This document shows positions 42,683 through 50,611 of a stretch of 64,000 bases of DNA, in pieces. The notes beneath the pieces were generated by a model. The model had not been told where the DNA came from and did no database searches. It saw only the letters and a program-made list of their open reading frames with translations. Source of the DNA: Amycolatopsis regifaucium (GTDB taxonomy: Bacteria; Actinomycetota; Actinomycetes; Mycobacteriales; Pseudonocardiaceae). The DNA lies in contig NZ_LQCI01000045.1 of the NCBI RefSeq assembly GCF_001613935.1, positions 7,554-71,553 of the forward strand, written 5' to 3'. The stretch's first letter is position 1. Each line of letters begins with the position of its first letter. The position numbers and the translations under genes were made by a program.

Positions 42683-44389
42683 TCACGGACCGAGTACGCG
42701 CGTGTCCGCGTCGATGAGGTACTGCCCGCCGGACTGGATCACGCGCAGCGCCGGGCGAGGACCGTTGTTGACCGTCACGTTCATGTCGATCGAACCGTCG
42801 GGGTTACCGCCGCCGCTGTCCGCGTGCGCCTGCTTGGCGCCGGTGACCTTGTGAGCGGCCCAGTAATCGGCGAAAGCCTGCTCCGAGCCGTACACGGCCT
42901 TCGCGGCGTCGGTCAGCATGTTCCAGCTCGCCGGCGTCCCGATCGTGTTGGTGTCGAAGAAGCCCAGGACGAACTGACCGACGCTGGAGAAGTTCGTGAT
43001 CTTCTCGCTCTCGGTCTTCCCCAGCCCGGCCGGGGCCGCGCGTGAGGAAGACGGGGGAGCCGATTTGGAGACCGAGCTGCTGGGCCGCGGATTCGCGCCC
43101 GCGTCGGCGGGCCCCTGGTTGGTCCCGCCGTTGCCCGAATTGAGCACCAGGAACACGATCACGGCGATCACCACGACCGCGGCACCGGCGCCCGCGAACA
43201 GGGCGGCCTTGCGCTTGCCGTCGGCGGGTTTGGCCGGGGACGGCCGCATCGGGGCGGCCGCGGACGGCGGCGGGGATACCGCGGCGACCGGGCGCGGCGG
43301 CGTGTTGGGCGGAGCCGCCGGTGAACGCATCGGGATGAACGCGGCGGTCGGCGTGTGCTGCTTGGCGGGCGTCGGTGGGGCCGGCGTCGTGGCGGGCTGG
43401 GCCGGGGGATCGACCCGCTGCCAGGGCGGACGGTCCCCGCCGGGAAGGCCGCGTCCCGGCGTCTCGGGCGCGGCGGGCTGTCTACCGCCACCGGCTCCGA
43501 AAAGCCGCGGCGACGACACCGTTCCCGCGGCGGATTCACTCGCCGCCAGCGCGGCGAGCCGCTCCCTGGCCTCGGCCATGGTCGGCCGCTCGGTCGGTTC
43601 GGTGCGCAGGAGGCTCATCAGCAGCGCCGTCGCGGCACCCGCCTGCTGCGGCGGGTTGATCTGGCCGTTCGCGGCCGCGTACAGCAGCGCGAGCTGGTTG
43701 GAGCTGTTCCCGTACGGCGTCTGACCTTCGATCGCCTGGTAGAGCGTCGCGCCGAGCGCGAAGACGTCGGAGCTGGGCACCGGATCGGAACCGCGCGCCA
43801 GTTCGGGCGCGAGATAGGCCGGGGTGCCGCCGATAAGGCCCGTCTGGGTCAGCGTCATGTCGCCCGCCGCGCGGGAAATGCCGAAGTCGGTGATCTTCGC
43901 GGTACCCGACTCGTCGATCAGGATGTTCCCCGGTTTGACGTCGCGGTGCACGATCCCGGCGCGATGCGCGGCGACCAGCGCCGACGCCACCTGCTCGCCG
44001 ATCTTCGCGACGCGGCCCAGCGGCAGCGTGCCCTCCTCGGAGATGATCGCCGAGAGGCTCGGGCCGTTCAGGTACTCCATCACCAGGCAGGGGTCGCCGC
44101 CGTGCTCGGCGATGTCGAACACCACGATCGCGTTCGGATGCTGGAAGCGGGCCGCGTTCTTCGCCTCGCGCATGGCGCGCTGGCGCATGTTGTCGCGTTC
44201 GGCTTCGGAGACACCCGGCTGCGGGAGAATCTGCTTGACCGCCACCGAGCGCTCGAGGCGGACGTCGATGGCGCGCCAGACCACCCCCATGGCACCGCTA
44301 CCAATTTGCTCGACCAGGCGGTAGTGCCCAGCGATCAGCTGACCGGTGTCGATGGCGACTGCTCCTGACACATTCTTTGACGAACACAT
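42683..44389 (-). CDS. Ser/Thr protein kinase with extracellular C-terminal domain
   Basis: This 568-aa eukaryote-type kinase has the glycine loop IGSGAMGVVWRA, Lys52 (VAVKQ), catalytic HRDVKPGN (Asp150), DFG (168-170) and APE (about 194-196). A Pro/Ala-rich juxtamembrane region leads to one membrane helix at about residues 396-418 and an outside part of about 150 residues without PASTA repeats. That part resembles small secreted lipid- or peptide-binding domains. The true start could be the GTG six codons downstream (44371), as neither site has a good ribosome-binding sequence. Confidence 0.88.
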   Translation of the reverse strand: MCSSKNVSGAVAIDTGQLIAGHYRLVEQIGSGAMGVVWRAIDVRLERSVAVKQILPQPGVSEAERDNMRQRAMREAKNAARFQHPNAIVVFDIAEHGGDPCLVMEYLNGPSLSAIISEEGTLPLGRVAKIGEQVASALVAAHRAGIVHRDVKPGNILIDESGTAKITDFGISRAAGDMTLTQTGLIGGTPAYLAPELARGSDPVPSSDVFALGATLYQAIEGQTPYGNSSNQLALLYAAANGQINPPQQAGAATALLMSLLRTEPTERPTMAEARERLAALAASESAAGTVSSPRLFGAGGGRQPAAPETPGRGLPGGDRPPWQRVDPPAQPATTPAPPTPAKQHTPTAAFIPMRSPAAPPNTPPRPVAAVSPPPSAAAPMRPSPAKPADGKRKAALFAGAGAAVVVIAVIVFLVLNSGNGGTNQGPADAGANPRPSSSVSKSAPPSSSRAAPAGLGKTESEKITNFSSVGQFVLGFFDTNTIGTPASWNMLTDAAKAVYGSEQAFADYWAAHKVTGAKQAHADSGGGNPDGSIDMNVTVNNGPRPALRVIQSGGQYLIDADTRVLGP

Positions 44390-44470
44390 CCCGGGTGATG
44401 GTGGCGCTACGCGGCCTGACAGGTCCCGCGCACCCGATCGAGTGTAGCGGGCGGTGGTTTCGGCTCCCCG

Positions 44471-45157
44471 TCAGCTCGCCGGTGCGGAGGCGCGTGATTC
44501 TTCCCGCCCGTCCGGTTCGGGCACCCGGCGGGCTTTCCGCCGGAAGACCTTCACCAGTCCGATGGCCCCCGCCGCGGCGAACACGGCGTAACAGATCAGC
44601 AGGGCGGGCGGGGTTTCCCCGGTGAGGGCGTCGCCGAGGACGACGACCGCGACCGTGCCGGGAAGGCTGCCGAGCGCGGTCCCGAGCAGATACGGGGCGA
44701 AACGGACGGAGGACACTCCGCACAGATAACTCAGCGGAGCGAACGGCACCATCGGGATCAGTCGCAGGGACGTGATCGCCAGGACACCGCCGTCGGAAAG
44801 CCGGTCGTTGACCGCGCGGACCCGGGCGCGGTGCAGATGCCGGGTGACGAGGTCGCGTCCGAGTGCCCTCGCGAGGCCGAACGAGAGCCCGGAGGCGACC
44901 GTGGTCGCCAGGATCCCGACGACGATGCCCGTCGTGGTGCCGAGCAGCAGCCCACCGGCCAGGTTGAACACCGTCCGCGGGATCGGCGCGACGGTGAGCA
45001 CCGAATAGACGAGGAAGAAGACCAGCGGGGTCGCCGGACCGGTCGCGGCCGCCCAGGCCCGCAGCCCGGCCGGGCTGGGGATGGGGAGCAGTACCGCGGC
45101 CGTCACGAAAAGGACGAGCACGGTGAGCGCGAGGATTAATTTGGTACGGCCGGACAC
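44471..45157 (-). CDS. TVP38/TMEM64 family membrane protein
   Basis: This 228-aa protein has about six helices and the VTT/SNARE-associated (DedA-like) signatures PRTVFNLAGGLLLG and ITSLRLIPMVPFAPLSYLCG. Family members are thought to move lipids or couple to proton gradients in membranes. The GTG at 45157 starts the frame; the longer open frame upstream is antisense to the GNAT gene and is ignored. It is divergent from the GNAT gene with only 24 bp between starts. Confidence 0.82.
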   Translation of the reverse strand: MSGRTKLILALTVLVLFVTAAVLLPIPSPAGLRAWAAATGPATPLVFFLVYSVLTVAPIPRTVFNLAGGLLLGTTTGIVVGILATTVASGLSFGLARALGRDLVTRHLHRARVRAVNDRLSDGGVLAITSLRLIPMVPFAPLSYLCGVSSVRFAPYLLGTALGSLPGTVAVVVLGDALTGETPPALLICYAVFAAAGAIGLVKVFRRKARRVPEPDGREESRASAPAS

Positions 45158-45181
45158 CGCGTCAACCGTACGGTATCCGCT

Positions 45182-45739
45182 GTGATCGACACCGAGGCGT
45201 TGCGGACGCAACCCGAACTCGACGGCGAGAACGTCGTACTGGCGCAGCTCGACGATTCCTACTTCGCAGCCGCTTGGGAGGCGGTGCGAGACCCCGAGGT
45301 CATCCGGCTCACCGGCACCCACACGAAGTTCACCGAGGAACAGATCCACCGGTTCCTGGCATCGCGGCCGGGGCTCGAAGACCGCGCGGATTACGCGATC
45401 CTCCGCAAGGAAGACCGTGCCTATCTCGGCGACGTGGTGCTGTCCGACATCGACGAACACAACCGCTCCGGGGGCTTCCGGATCGCGCTGACCGGCCCGG
45501 ACGTCTTCGGGAAGGGGTACGGCACCGAGGCGACGAAGCTCCTGCTGGACTACGCGTTCGACGTCGTCGGCCTGCACCGGGTATCGCTTGAGGTCTTCGC
45601 CCACAACCCGCGGGCCCGGCGCGTGTACGAGAAATGCGGATTCGTCCGCGAGGGGATCCAGCGGCAAGCGCTGTGGTGGGACGGCGAATGGCATGACGTC
45701 ATCACGATGGCCGTTCTGAAGACGGATCCCCGGCCCTGA
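45182..45739 (+). CDS. GNAT-family N-acetyltransferase (RimJ/RimL-like)
   Basis: This 185-aa protein matches the RimJ/L branch of acetyltransferases: FRIALTGPDVFGKGYGTEAT provides the acetyl-CoA loop, and LHRVSLEVFAHNPRARRVYE with KCGFVREG is the typical C-terminal half. The acceptor substrate (protein N-terminus, aminoglycoside or small amine) cannot be told. The GTG start lies close to the divergent TVP38 gene, so they may share a compact promoter. Confidence 0.85.
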   Translation: MIDTEALRTQPELDGENVVLAQLDDSYFAAAWEAVRDPEVIRLTGTHTKFTEEQIHRFLASRPGLEDRADYAILRKEDRAYLGDVVLSDIDEHNRSGGFRIALTGPDVFGKGYGTEATKLLLDYAFDVVGLHRVSLEVFAHNPRARRVYEKCGFVREGIQRQALWWDGEWHDVITMAVLKTDPRP

Positions 45740-45758
45740 TCGGCGATACGGTGGGCGC

Positions 45759-46781
45759 ATGCCCAAGAACGGTGAGCCGATCCAGATCGCGGTAGGCGAG
45801 CGCGAAGTCCGGGTGTCCAGCCCGGACAAGGTGTACTTTCCGGCCCGCGGCATCACGAAACGCCAGGTCGTGGAGCACTACGTCGCGGTCGGCGAGCCGC
45901 TGCTGCGCGCGGTCGGCGAGCGGCCCACGACGCTGAAGCGCTACGTCGACGGCGTCGAGGGCGAGTGGTTCTACGCCAAGCGCGTGCCGAAGGGCGCCCC
46001 TGAATGGGTGGAAACCGCGAAGATCACCTTCCCGTCGGGCCGGACCGCCGAGGAGGTCTGCCCGACCGAGCCCGCCGTGTTCGCCTGGGCGGCGAACCTG
46101 GGCACCTTCGACTTCCACCCGTGGCCGGTGCGGCGGCCCGACGTCGATCATCCCGACGAACTCCGCATCGACGTCGACCCGCCGGACGAGGCCGGGTTCT
46201 CCGACGCGGTCGAGGTCGCCGGCGTGGTGCGCGAGGTCCTGGACTCGGCCGGGCTGGTCGGCTACCCGAAGACCTCGGGCGGCCGCGGCGTGCACGTCCT
46301 GGTGCGGATCCGGCCGGACTGGGACTTCATCGACGTCCGCCACGCGGTGATCGCGCTGGGCCGCGAGGTCGAGCGCCGCATCCCGGACAAGGCGACCATC
46401 GCCTGGTGGAAGGAAGAACGCGGCGGCCGGGTCTTCATCGACTACAACCAGGCCGCGCGCGACCGCACCGTGGCTTCGGCCTGGTCGGTCCGGGGCACCC
46501 CGCGCGCGACGGTGTCGACGCCGCTGACCTGGGATCTGCTCACCGAGGTCGACCCGGACGACTTCGACGTCCTCACCGCGGGCGCCTTCTATGCCGAACG
46601 AGGCGACCTGCACGCGCCGATGGACGAGCAGGCGTTCGGTATCGAGACGCTGCTGGAGTGGTACGCGCGGGACGAGCGCGACCACGGCCTCGGCGAGATG
46701 CCGTACCCGCCGGACTACCCGAAGATGCCGGGTGAGCCGAAGCGGGTCCAGCCGAGTAAGGCGCGCGACGACACGCCCTAA
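45759..46781 (+). CDS. ligD: LigD-type polymerase/primase domain protein
   Basis: This 340-aa stand-alone archaeo-eukaryotic primase domain is the polymerase component of bacterial non-homologous end joining. Metal ligands are Asp138 and Asp140 (RIDVDPP), and the nucleotide-binding TSGGRGVHV (172-180) is intact. The ligase and phosphoesterase domains that are fused in some LigD proteins are absent. An ATP-dependent ligase of matching type is encoded 9 kb away at 55818-56906. No Ku gene is in the window. It follows the GNAT gene by 19 nt. Confidence 0.88.
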   Translation: MPKNGEPIQIAVGEREVRVSSPDKVYFPARGITKRQVVEHYVAVGEPLLRAVGERPTTLKRYVDGVEGEWFYAKRVPKGAPEWVETAKITFPSGRTAEEVCPTEPAVFAWAANLGTFDFHPWPVRRPDVDHPDELRIDVDPPDEAGFSDAVEVAGVVREVLDSAGLVGYPKTSGGRGVHVLVRIRPDWDFIDVRHAVIALGREVERRIPDKATIAWWKEERGGRVFIDYNQAARDRTVASAWSVRGTPRATVSTPLTWDLLTEVDPDDFDVLTAGAFYAERGDLHAPMDEQAFGIETLLEWYARDERDHGLGEMPYPPDYPKMPGEPKRVQPSKARDDTP

Positions 46782-46960
46782 CCCTGGTTTCCACGTTTCG
46801 TGACGGCGCGTGCGGCTTCGGTGACCAATTCGTACTCGCCGCCCGTCTCTTCTCCGGTTTCCTCGCGGAGTGATTGCGAACTCGTGTCGATCTCGAAACC
46901 TCTTCCCGGTGGGAGAGTGATCGATACGAGACTGTGTGACGCGTGGGGCCAAGTCGTAAC

Positions 46961-46975
46961 GGCAGGTTTCCTGCC
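46961..46975. promoter_or_regulatory. Palindrome GGCAGG-TTT-CCTGCC
   Basis: A perfect 6-3-6 inverted repeat lies about 50 bp before the DUF6221 gene start. It is a possible operator or short hairpin. No regulator is adjacent. Confidence 0.35.
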
Positions 46976-47025
46976 AGCGACATTCCCCGCCGAACACCTA
47001 GGCTGGGGGAGACGAAGGAGAATCC

Positions 47026-47418
47026 GTGGACGACCTGATCGCCTTTCTCGCCGCGCGTGTCGGGCAACGCCAGGCGTTGATCATGCAGGCGGTCAAGAAA
47101 ACCGAGATCAGCGAATCGCTCAATCGGGGTGAGACCAAGGTCGTCATCGAAAAGAAGATCCGCTCGCTGAACGACATCGAACTCGACGTGGTCAATCAGA
47201 TGATCAACGAGATCGAGGCGATCCGGCGGCTCCTGCAGGCGCACCGCACCACGGTCTCGGAGAAGGTGCCCGGCTTCCCCCTGTACGGCAACGAGTACTG
47301 GTGCGAGACATGCCACGTGCCCGCCGACGAGGCCGGGACGAACTGGTGCCTGACCCTGCGGTTGCTGGCCCTGCCGCACGCCGACCATCCGGACTACAGC
47401 GAACGTTGGCGCCCGTAG
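47026..47418 (+). CDS. DUF6221-like protein
   Basis: This 130-aa protein starts VDDLIAFLAARVGQRQALIM and ends with the pattern common to DUF6221 proteins: CLTLRLLALPHADHPDYSER preceded by EYWCETCHVP. The middle is helical (NQMINEIEAIRRLLQAHRTT). The family is widespread in actinobacteria and actinophages, with no known activity. The GTG start has AAGGAG six bases before it. No phage genes flank it, so it is probably a domesticated copy. Confidence 0.7.
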   Translation: MDDLIAFLAARVGQRQALIMQAVKKTEISESLNRGETKVVIEKKIRSLNDIELDVVNQMINEIEAIRRLLQAHRTTVSEKVPGFPLYGNEYWCETCHVPADEAGTNWCLTLRLLALPHADHPDYSERWRP

Positions 47419-47513
47419 GGCCTGAGTGCGGTCGGGTGGGGAGGATCCGGTCGTTGGGCGTCCGGGAGCTATCCCGCTTGGTTGCCGGTCCATAGGTCGT
47501 GATGGGGCACGAG

Positions 47514-47568
47514 CTTGATCAACGGAGGATTGGGGACGTTGAGTGTCCCCGATCTTCCGTTGATCAAG
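47514..47568. terminator. Long hairpin CTTGATCAACGGA...
   Basis: A 24-bp stem formed by CTTGATCAACGGAGG-type sequence (left 47514-47537) and its complement (47545-47568) has a 7-base loop. The only two irregular positions are G-U pairs on the plus-strand transcript, which suggests selection for RNA structure. It lies 96 bases after the DUF6221 stop. Confidence 0.65.
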
Positions 47569-47692
47569 GCGTGACGGGCGACGATGCCCGCGGCACCACC
47601 ACCCTCGTGCCGGTTCACGGTCTCGATGATCGCCACGTCGGCCACAGGCGCGCCACCAGTCGCAACGGCGGCGGGCCAACTGCTCTCGCGTG

Positions 47693-47749
47693 AGTACATG
47701 ATGGCCCCCTTCCTTGCGCTAGGCGCAGTGAAGGGGGCCATCATGTACT
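47693..47749. repeat. Intergenic hairpin (TGATGGCCCCCTTCC type)
   Basis: The left 27-base arm (47693-47719) is identical to that of the 18635-18691 element, and the right arm (47723-47749) differs at two positions. Here it lies between two genes on the same strand, upstream of the oxidoreductase. It would have to terminate DUF6221 transcription or act in a leader. Confidence 0.85.
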
Positions 47750-47841
47750 GGGGCCGTAGGTACCTGAAACGACGTCGGCCGGAACCCCTCGGTGCCCCTG
47801 AGCTGGGAATGCCCGCCGGTCCCCGGCGCGTTGAACCGAGG

Positions 47842-48867
47842 GTGAGCACGCTTTCGGTACTGGACCGGTCCCCGACCCGGCGCGGCGGCGACGCGCCTCG
47901 CGCCCTTCGTGACACCGTCGCCTTCGCACGGGAGATCGAAGCGCTTGGCTATCACCGGTTCTGGGTCTCCGAACATCACAGCGTGCCCGGTGTCGCCGGT
48001 TCGGCGCCCACGGTGCTGGCGGCCGCGGTCGCCGCGGCGACCGAGCGGATCCGGGTCGGCACCGGCGGCGTGATGCTGCCGAACCACCGTCCGCTGGTGG
48101 TCGCGGAACAGTTCGGCGTGCTCGAATCGCTGTTCCCCGGCCGCGTCGACATGGGGCTCGGCCGGTCGGTCGGGTTCACCGGCGGGGTCCGCCAGGCGCT
48201 CGGGCACGAAAAGGACGACGCCGACCGCTTCGGCGACCAGGTCCGGGAACTGCTGGGTTTTCTCGCGGGCGACCAGACGGCGTATCCGGGCGTGCACGCC
48301 GTTCCGGCGGAGGGCCTGCGCGTGCCCGCGTTCCTGCTGGCCACCGGCGCGGGGGCGCGGCTGGCCGCGGAACTGGGGTTGCCGCTGGTGATCGCGCCGG
48401 TCCGGGGCGAGGGACCGCTGCTCGAAGCGATCGCGGGATATCGCGCCGGCTTCCAGCCCTCCGCGCAGTCGTCGCGGCCGTACGTCGTGGTGTCCACGGC
48501 GATCGCGGTCGCCGAGACGGCCGAGCGAGCACGGCGGTTGCTGATCCCCGAAGCGTGGTCGACGGTCTACTCGCGGACGCACGGCGTCTTCCCGCCGCTG
48601 TCCCCGGTCGAGGAGATCCTCGCGACGCCGTTGTCCGAGCGGGACCGGGAGCGGCTGGACCGCGCGCTCGACGGCCAGATCGCCGGCACCCCGGACGAGG
48701 TGGGCGACCGGCTGGCCGATCTCGTCGCCAAGACCGGCGCCGACGAGATCCTGGTGACCACCAGTACTTTCGACCAAGCGGAGCGGCTGGATTCCTATCG
48801 CGGGCTGGCTGAGGTCGCCGACCACGCGTTTCGTCCTCTGGATGCGGTGGTTCAGGTCGCGAACTAG
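47842..48867 (+). CDS. LLM-class flavin-dependent oxidoreductase (MsnO8-like)
   Basis: This 341-aa luciferase-like monooxygenase has the family opening TLSVLDRSPTRRGG, then HRFWVSEHHSVPGVAGSAP, GTGGVMLPNHRPLVVAEQFG and SLFPGRVDMGLGRSVGF. A GTG start at 47842 matches the usual N-terminus; an ATG at 47809 would add eleven residues. The substrate is unknown. Its last ten codons overlap the left arm of the CGTTTCGTCCTCT inverted repeat. Confidence 0.88.
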   Translation: MSTLSVLDRSPTRRGGDAPRALRDTVAFAREIEALGYHRFWVSEHHSVPGVAGSAPTVLAAAVAAATERIRVGTGGVMLPNHRPLVVAEQFGVLESLFPGRVDMGLGRSVGFTGGVRQALGHEKDDADRFGDQVRELLGFLAGDQTAYPGVHAVPAEGLRVPAFLLATGAGARLAAELGLPLVIAPVRGEGPLLEAIAGYRAGFQPSAQSSRPYVVVSTAIAVAETAERARRLLIPEAWSTVYSRTHGVFPPLSPVEEILATPLSERDRERLDRALDGQIAGTPDEVGDRLADLVAKTGADEILVTTSTFDQAERLDSYRGLAEVADHAFRPLDAVVQVAN

Positions 48868-48890
48868 CGCGTTCAGAGGACGAAACGCGT
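48824..48890. repeat. Inverted repeat of the CGTTTCGTCCTCT family, overlapping a gene end
   Basis: Perfect 16-base arms (ACGCGTTTCGTCCTCT, 48824-48839, and its complement at 48875-48890) flank 35 bases. The left arm encodes residues near the C-terminus of the oxidoreductase (HAFRPLDAVVQVAN), and the right arm ends two bases before the opposing regulator's stop codon. The spacing equals that of the copy at 1594-1658. Confidence 0.85.
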
Positions 48891-48891
48891 T

Positions 48892-50484
48892 CTAGAGGCG
48901 CAGCAGAAGCTGGGCAAGGACGCGCTGCGCGGGGTCGGCCAGGTCGATCCCGGACACCTCGGCCGCGCGCCGCACCCGGTACCGGACGGTGTTCGGATGG
49001 ATGTTCAGCTCGCGCGCCGCGCGCCGGACGTCGCCGAACGCGTCGAGGTAGGCGAGTACCGCGGGGACCAGGATGCCGCCGTGCTCGGCGTCGTGCGCGA
49101 CCAGTTCCGTCAGCCTCGGGTCGCGGATTCTCGGTTGCTCGCCGAGGAAGGCGAGCACCTCCGAGAGCAGGACCTCGGCGCGGACGTCGGCCAGCGAGGC
49201 GACGTCCGCGGTCCCGTGGCCGCGGGCCATCGTCGCCAGTACGCGGTCCGCGTCGCCCCGCGAAGCCGCCGCGTCGGAAAGCCGGGGAACGACACCGCCC
49301 AGCGCGGCGCGCACGCGGACGTCGAGATGCCGTTGCGCGGTGCCCACGATTTCCTTGGCCAGAGCCAGAATCGGCGGCTCGGCGTGCTCGGGGAGATCGG
49401 GGAGAAGCGCGTAGACGCGGCCGCCGATCACGCTCACGAGCGCGCTCCGCCGGTACGCGGCGGTGTGCACGGTGATCAGGTGCACCAATTCGGCGCGCCG
49501 CAGCTGCCGGTCGCTCGCCGCCCGGTCGCGGGGCAGCGAAAACGCCAGCACCATGGCCGGTTTCCCGGGATCCGCGCCGATGTCGTCGGCCACGGACTCG
49601 GCGTCGAGACGGCCGTCGAGCAGCCCGGCCAGCAGGTCCTCGCGCAGCCGCAGTTCCGGGCTGGGCAGCGTGCGATGCCGGATCAGCTGGGGTGCGAGCG
49701 CCCGGCTCGCGCCGAGCAGCGCGACCTCCGCGCTTTCGGTGAGCGGATGCGCGCCCTCCTGGACCCAGATCGTGCCCAGTGCCTGCGAACCGGCGTGGAT
49801 GCCTGCCGCGATCCGCCGCCGGATGCCGAGATCGGGCCGCTCCTCGATGCGGACGATCCCCTCCCCGGCGCGAAGCCGCTGGTAGACACCCCATTCGCGC
49901 AGCATCGCGAGGTAGCGCTCCGGACCCTCGCGGCCGAGGATCGAGAGCCTGCGCAGCTCGTCCACCTCGTCACCCGCCCGCGAGTAGGCCAGTACCCGGC
50001 TCGCGGTGTCCTCGATGCTGACCAGGCCGCCGGTCAGCGTCGCGATCGTCTGCGCGAGCGCGAACAGATCACCCAGCACCTCGCCGCTGTCGGCCTCGCC
50101 GCCCGCACGGGCCGCGTCGACGACGCCCCTGGCCAGCGCTTCGACCTGCTCCCAGCGTGCCTCGTGGCCGACCTCGATCAGCGCGATCCCGGCGTCGGCC
50201 GCGACGTTCACCACCGCCGAGCCGTTCTTGATCGCCACGGCGGCCGCGCCGGAGCGGCCCGCCGCCCGGATCGCCCCCGCCGCCGACCGGCCACGCGCCC
50301 CGATCACCAGCACGAGGTCACCCGGATGGGCGTCCGGCGGGTCTTCCGGGTCGTGGATGACGACGTCCTCCACCGCCACGCCGAGTCCGCCCGGCGCCGC
50401 GAGCACCCTGACCAGCGGTTCTCCGAGCGTGGCCAGGACGTGCCGCAGCGAGGCGACGGTGGTCGGTTGGGTAGTCGCTGTCAT
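48892..50484 (-). CDS. PucR-family activator of proline catabolism
   Basis: This 530-aa regulator has an N-terminal domain of about 130 residues, a GAF-like middle (around 160-290) and a C-terminal PucR helix-turn-helix (RRAARELNIHPNTVRYRVRR near residue 495). It is divergent from pruA, the same layout as the Mycobacterium tuberculosis PruC/Rv1186c regulator of proline utilisation. The ATG at 50484 follows a GTG codon. Two direct CGGACAAG repeats in the 127-bp gap are likely binding sites. Confidence 0.87.
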   Translation of the reverse strand: MTATTQPTTVASLRHVLATLGEPLVRVLAAPGGLGVAVEDVVIHDPEDPPDAHPGDLVLVIGARGRSAAGAIRAAGRSGAAAVAIKNGSAVVNVAADAGIALIEVGHEARWEQVEALARGVVDAARAGGEADSGEVLGDLFALAQTIATLTGGLVSIEDTASRVLAYSRAGDEVDELRRLSILGREGPERYLAMLREWGVYQRLRAGEGIVRIEERPDLGIRRRIAAGIHAGSQALGTIWVQEGAHPLTESAEVALLGASRALAPQLIRHRTLPSPELRLREDLLAGLLDGRLDAESVADDIGADPGKPAMVLAFSLPRDRAASDRQLRRAELVHLITVHTAAYRRSALVSVIGGRVYALLPDLPEHAEPPILALAKEIVGTAQRHLDVRVRAALGGVVPRLSDAAASRGDADRVLATMARGHGTADVASLADVRAEVLLSEVLAFLGEQPRIRDPRLTELVAHDAEHGGILVPAVLAYLDAFGDVRRAARELNIHPNTVRYRVRRAAEVSGIDLADPAQRVLAQLLLRL

Positions 50485-50500
50485 CACCGATTAAGCCGAT

Positions 50501-50540
50501 CGGACAAGACGGTCACCCTGATTCTAGCCAGCCGGACAAG
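50501..50540. promoter_or_regulatory. Direct repeats CGGACAAG upstream of pruA
   Basis: CGGACAAG occurs at 50501-50508 and 50533-50540, 32 bp apart, about three turns of the helix. The flanks are also similar (GATCGGACAAGACGG and CAGCCGGACAAGCCG). They sit between the regulator gene and pruA and are candidates for activator binding. Confidence 0.55.
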
Positions 50541-50611
50541 CCGTTGCGGAGACGTCCGGTCTACCGTTCGAGGGAGACCTCTAACCGGCGAAGTGAAGTC
50601 AGGAGCAGTCA

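Larger units (their letters stand above)
47419..47841. other. Intergenic region with two long hairpins
   Basis: No gene is supported across these 423 bases. The region contains a 24-bp G-U-containing stem (47514-47568), a TGATGGCCCCCTTCC hairpin (47693-47749) and the 18-base repeat GCCGTAGGTACCTGAAAC (47753-47770) also found at 75-92. The promoter of the luciferase-like oxidoreductase must lie in or after the second hairpin. Confidence 0.6.

Noticed and set aside
46778-46960. Minus-strand open frame ending at 46778 (…GRGFEIDTSSQSLREETGEE…)
   Set aside because: The composition looks protein-like, but no ATG, GTG or TTG start is in a sensible position and there is no ribosome-binding site. It may be the tail of a decayed gene.
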